The translations under genes and the position numbers were made by a program. DNA of 64,000 nucleotides, from positions 4,898,001 to 4,962,000 of the forward strand of contig CBDDKZ010000005.1 in NCBI GenBank assembly GCA_965230415.1, written 5' to 3'. The notes below the pieces were generated by a model. It saw nothing but the letters and a program-made list of their open reading frames with translations. It did no database searches and had not been told where the DNA came from. Source of the DNA: CBDDKZ01 sp965230415 (GTDB lineage: Bacteria; Bacteroidota; Bacteroidia; Cytophagales; JAAEPT01). Every line of letters begins with the position of its first letter. Positions within the stretch are counted from its first letter, which is position 1. Positions 61,292 to 64,000 of the stretch are shown here, piece after piece.

Positions 61292-64000
61292 ATGAAAGGA
61301 TACAAACCTATTAATCAGCTTGGCGAGGGCGGCTATGGTATCATTTATGAAGCTATTCAAGAAAGTACGAACAAAAAGGTGGCGGTTAAAACCATCAAAC
61401 TGCAAGACGGTATAGATAAGCAGGAACGTGCAAAAAAAATCCGTAGATTTGAACGTGAAATCCAACTATGTTCCAGTCTGTCCCACCCGAATATAGTGCA
61501 AATCCTGGATTGTGGCCTTGACGATAACGATGTTCCGTTTATTGTATTTGAGCTCGTTGAAGGCAACACTTTGAAGGAACTTATTGGAACCAACTCACTT
61601 GAAATCCACGAAGTATGCGATATCCTTGAACAGGTAATTGGTGCGCTGCTAAGCGCACATGAAAATGGTGTTATTCACCGCGATCTAAAACCGCAGAATA
61701 TTATGGTTTTTAAATCGGGAAACAAACACCATGCAAAAATACTTGATTTTGGTATTGGTACGTTTATAAACGATGTCTGGTATAAAAAAGACGATCAGCT
61801 CACTTTAAGTCAGGATATATTAGGCACGCCACGTTACTGTTCACCGGAACAACTTCGCGGTGAACTACCAACAGTAAAATCTGATATATATGCCTGGGGG
61901 CTCATATACCTGGAAGGTTTGACCGGCGTTCCGGTATTCAATGGTTCGGGGATGGCAGAAGTTCTACAGCAGCAGCTTGCTAATGTAAGCATCAACCTTC
62001 CCTCTTCTCTGGTTGAACATGATTTGGGGAAACTATTACGAAGAGTTCTGGAAAAAAATCCGGATAAGCGCATAGCCAACGCTGAAATAATCCTGGATGA
62101 ATTAAAGCAAATTAATTACAATACTTTAATTGGTAAAATAAGCAATGCTTTTGAGGCAGACACTGAGCTGCCTAATGAAAACACGGAGGTTAATTCCAGC
62201 AACACAGAAAGCTCTAGAAAGAACATCACTATTCTCTGTCTAAAGCTGAATTTGAAAGCGAAGGACAAACATGAAGAAGAACTAACAGACGCAATACTTG
62301 CCGATCAGATTAACTTATGTAAAGACACGGCAACAAAGTACGGAGCATACCTTGCAGGCAAACTGATGAACCATTTGGTGTTCTATTTTGGCTATCCTAA
62401 TACGAGCGACACAGACACCAGGAGAGCAGCCTCCACCGCACTTCAAATTCTTAAGGATGTTACTAAAAGAAGCAAGTCTCTGAGCGAGCTTCATAAAATC
62501 TCACTGGAAGTTCAAATGGCATTGAATTCGGGGATTATTTTGACGAGTGAAACAAGTGCATTAGAAGGCACTTTAGTAAGTGATACGCTCGAAATTTTGG
62601 CAGTTACGCAGATAGGCGAAATATTTTTAAGTGAAGCTACCAGTAAAAAAATTCAATTATCCCATACATCAGAATATGTAGACGCTTCTTCGAACCCCGG
62701 AAAGCCTGAGCGGCTTTATCGCCTGCTTGGAGAAAAGAATTTCCAGACTAACTCCTTTCAGGAAATCCGTCAATACTCGCAACACATCATTGGCAGAGAT
62801 CGTGAAATAGCCACAATAAAATCATTCTGGGAAAGTGATGAGTCAAAAAAACTACTTATTATTAGCGGGGAAGCCGGAATTGGAAAATCCAGAATAGCTT
62901 ACGAATTAAAATCACAGCTCCTAAATGATGGAAAAACCGTCAAAGAATGTAAATGCCTTCCCGAGTACCGAAACAATTCCCTCCACCCTTTCCTGGAATT
63001 GCTTCGATCCGAACTACAGCTAACTAAATATGATGCTGATAAGCAGGTGCGCATTCTTAACGAGGCCTTTGACCAAATTCCTTGTGATATTTCACAAATA
63101 CTACCCGTTCTTTGCTCCTGGCTCAATCTACCATATGAAGTAGCTATTAACACCTTAAATCTTAGTCCTGCCAAACAAATAGAAGTGATTTTCGAAAGTA
63201 TTTATCTTCTTTTGAATAAGTTTGGAGCTAAGAGCGAATACCTTTTCATTATTGAAGATATTCACTGGATAGACCTTACCAGTCTGTCATTCATAGAAGC
63301 ACTCGCCACAAAAGAACATCTTAGTTTTAAATGTTTGTTATTAACCCGTCAGCTATGGAATACAGATGATATTGAAAGCAAGTTTGAACACATTGAACTT
63401 AAAAACCTTAATTCGGAGACAACGGAACTCTATGCCAGAAATCAATTTCTAAACAAAAAAACAGCAGCCAATGTACTCCATTTCATAGTGAATAAATCGG
63501 ATGGAATACCATTGTATATTGAAGAACTTACGCAAATGCTCCTAGAAGAGAAGCTTGTAATTTCAAAAGAAGGAGTGCTGGGTTTTGCTGATGAATTTGA
63601 TGAACGTTTGATGCCTGAAACGCTCAAAGATTTATTATTCTCGCGATTGGATCGTCTGGGCTATGTTAAAAAAACACTTCAAACAGCAGCTGTAATTGGT
63701 CGGGAGTTTGACTATATACTATTGACCAAGTTGATGTTATCGGATGAAGAGCAAGTTCAAAACAATCTCAAAATACTGGTTGACAAAGGCTTATTGCTGC
63801 GACGAACCACCCTCAACTCCGACACCTACATATTCCGGCATGCACTCATACGTGATGTAGCATATGAAAGTATGATTACTCAGGTAAAGAAAGACCTGCA
63901 CGATCATCTTTTCACTATCCTGGAAGATGAATACAGCCAATTTAGTGAACAAAACCCCGCACAAATGGCCAATCATGCCAGTCAGGCAGGAAGAACGGAA
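61292..64000 (+). CDS. Ser/Thr kinase - cyclase-like - AAA ATPase fusion (3' truncated by window)
   Basis: This frame runs 903 codons to the window end with no stop. An N-terminal Hanks-type kinase (about 4-270) has GEGGYG at 11-16, Lys33, His129-Arg-Asp131 in HRDLKPQN, Asp152-Phe-Gly, and SPEQ. A class III nucleotide-cyclase-like domain (about 312-480) follows, recognisable by VFYFGYP and DTRRAASTA, but without its metal-binding Asp residues. An AAA/STAND-type ATPase has the P-loop GEAGIGKS at 526-533 and a Walker B strand IIEDIHWID near 650. The order kinase-cyclase-AAA matches the kinase/cyclase fusions annotated in TOMM systems. It is probably co-transcribed with the FHA gene and is cytoplasmic. 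Confidence 0.88.
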   Translation, partial: MKGYKPINQLGEGGYGIIYEAIQESTNKKVAVKTIKLQDGIDKQERAKKIRRFEREIQLCSSLSHPNIVQILDCGLDDNDVPFIVFELVEGNTLKELIGTNSLEIHEVCDILEQVIGALLSAHENGVIHRDLKPQNIMVFKSGNKHHAKILDFGIGTFINDVWYKKDDQLTLSQDILGTPRYCSPEQLRGELPTVKSDIYAWGLIYLEGLTGVPVFNGSGMAEVLQQQLANVSINLPSSLVEHDLGKLLRRVLEKNPDKRIANAEIILDELKQINYNTLIGKISNAFEADTELPNENTEVNSSNTESSRKNITILCLKLNLKAKDKHEEELTDAILADQINLCKDTATKYGAYLAGKLMNHLVFYFGYPNTSDTDTRRAASTALQILKDVTKRSKSLSELHKISLEVQMALNSGIILTSETSALEGTLVSDTLEILAVTQIGEIFLSEATSKKIQLSHTSEYVDASSNPGKPERLYRLLGEKNFQTNSFQEIRQYSQHIIGRDREIATIKSFWESDESKKLLIISGEAGIGKSRIAYELKSQLLNDGKTVKECKCLPEYRNNSLHPFLELLRSELQLTKYDADKQVRILNEAFDQIPCDISQILPVLCSWLNLPYEVAINTLNLSPAKQIEVIFESIYLLLNKFGAKSEYLFIIEDIHWIDLTSLSFIEALATKEHLSFKCLLLTRQLWNTDDIESKFEHIELKNLNSETTELYARNQFLNKKTAANVLHFIVNKSDGIPLYIEELTQMLLEEKLVISKEGVLGFADEFDERLMPETLKDLLFSRLDRLGYVKKTLQTAAVIGREFDYILLTKLMLSDEEQVQNNLKILVDKGLLLRRTTLNSDTYIFRHALIRDVAYESMITQVKKDLHDHLFTILEDEYSQFSEQNPAQMANHASQAGRTE

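Overview
The window comes from an AT-rich member of the Bacteroidota. The evidence is several secreted proteins with type IX secretion (T9SS) C-terminal sorting domains, a PorP/SprF protein beside a giant adhesin-like protein, and promoters of the form TTTG - about 20 nt - TAnnTTTG in front of several genes. I cannot place it below phylum. I saw no rRNA, tRNA, insertion sequence, CRISPR array or prophage. It reads as ordinary chromosome with many short operons and several well-formed regulatory palindromes.

Layout. 1-3.1 kb: the tail of an unknown gene, a small membrane protein, a GH26-like lipoprotein and the MltG transglycosylase. 3.1-12.5 kb: a three-gene T9SS operon on the minus strand, consisting of a 2147-residue repeat adhesin, PorP/SprF and a PorE-like periplasmic protein that lacks the usual OmpA domain. 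12.8-16.9 kb: a lipocalin-like lipoprotein, a STAS-like protein, asparagine synthetase, and a MarR/membrane-protein pair. 17-19 kb: a rhodanese lipoprotein and a sterol-desaturase-like enzyme facing a Crp/Fnr regulator, with a Crp-type palindrome in front. 19-28.5 kb: a MORN-type protein, a DEAD-box helicase, a T9SS multicopper oxidase, a LysR/SDR divergent pair, a GIY-YIG protein and a DUF547 protein. 28.6-36.6 kb: a fused 5-oxoprolinase, a radical SAM protein, a SiaC-like protein, cysE-cysM and exonuclease III. 36.7-46.1 kb: an exported TPR-CHAT protease-like protein, DUF445, MsrB, an SLC12-type transporter and a GMC oxidoreductase. 46.4-54.4 kb: a T9SS trypsin-like protease, AMP nucleosidase, a MarR/FMN-reductase/pirin stress regulon and an ArsR/SRPBCC operon. 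54.7-58.3 kb: a polysaccharide cluster. 58.6-64 kb: two envelope proteins, then an FHA/winged-helix protein followed at once by a Ser/Thr kinase - cyclase-like - AAA ATPase fusion that runs off the window.

How the genes work together. The clearest units are the adhesin with its PorP and PorE-like partners, cysE-cysM for cysteine synthesis, the epimerase-deacetylase-sugar transferase operon with a convergent glycosyltransferase, and the FHA-kinase signalling pair. Five regulator loci (MarR, Crp, LysR, MarR, ArsR) each have a recognisable palindrome or repeated motif at their own or neighbouring promoters. These sites are the most directly testable signals in the window. The most likely under-described system is the FHA/winged-helix plus kinase/pseudo-cyclase/ATPase module at the right edge.
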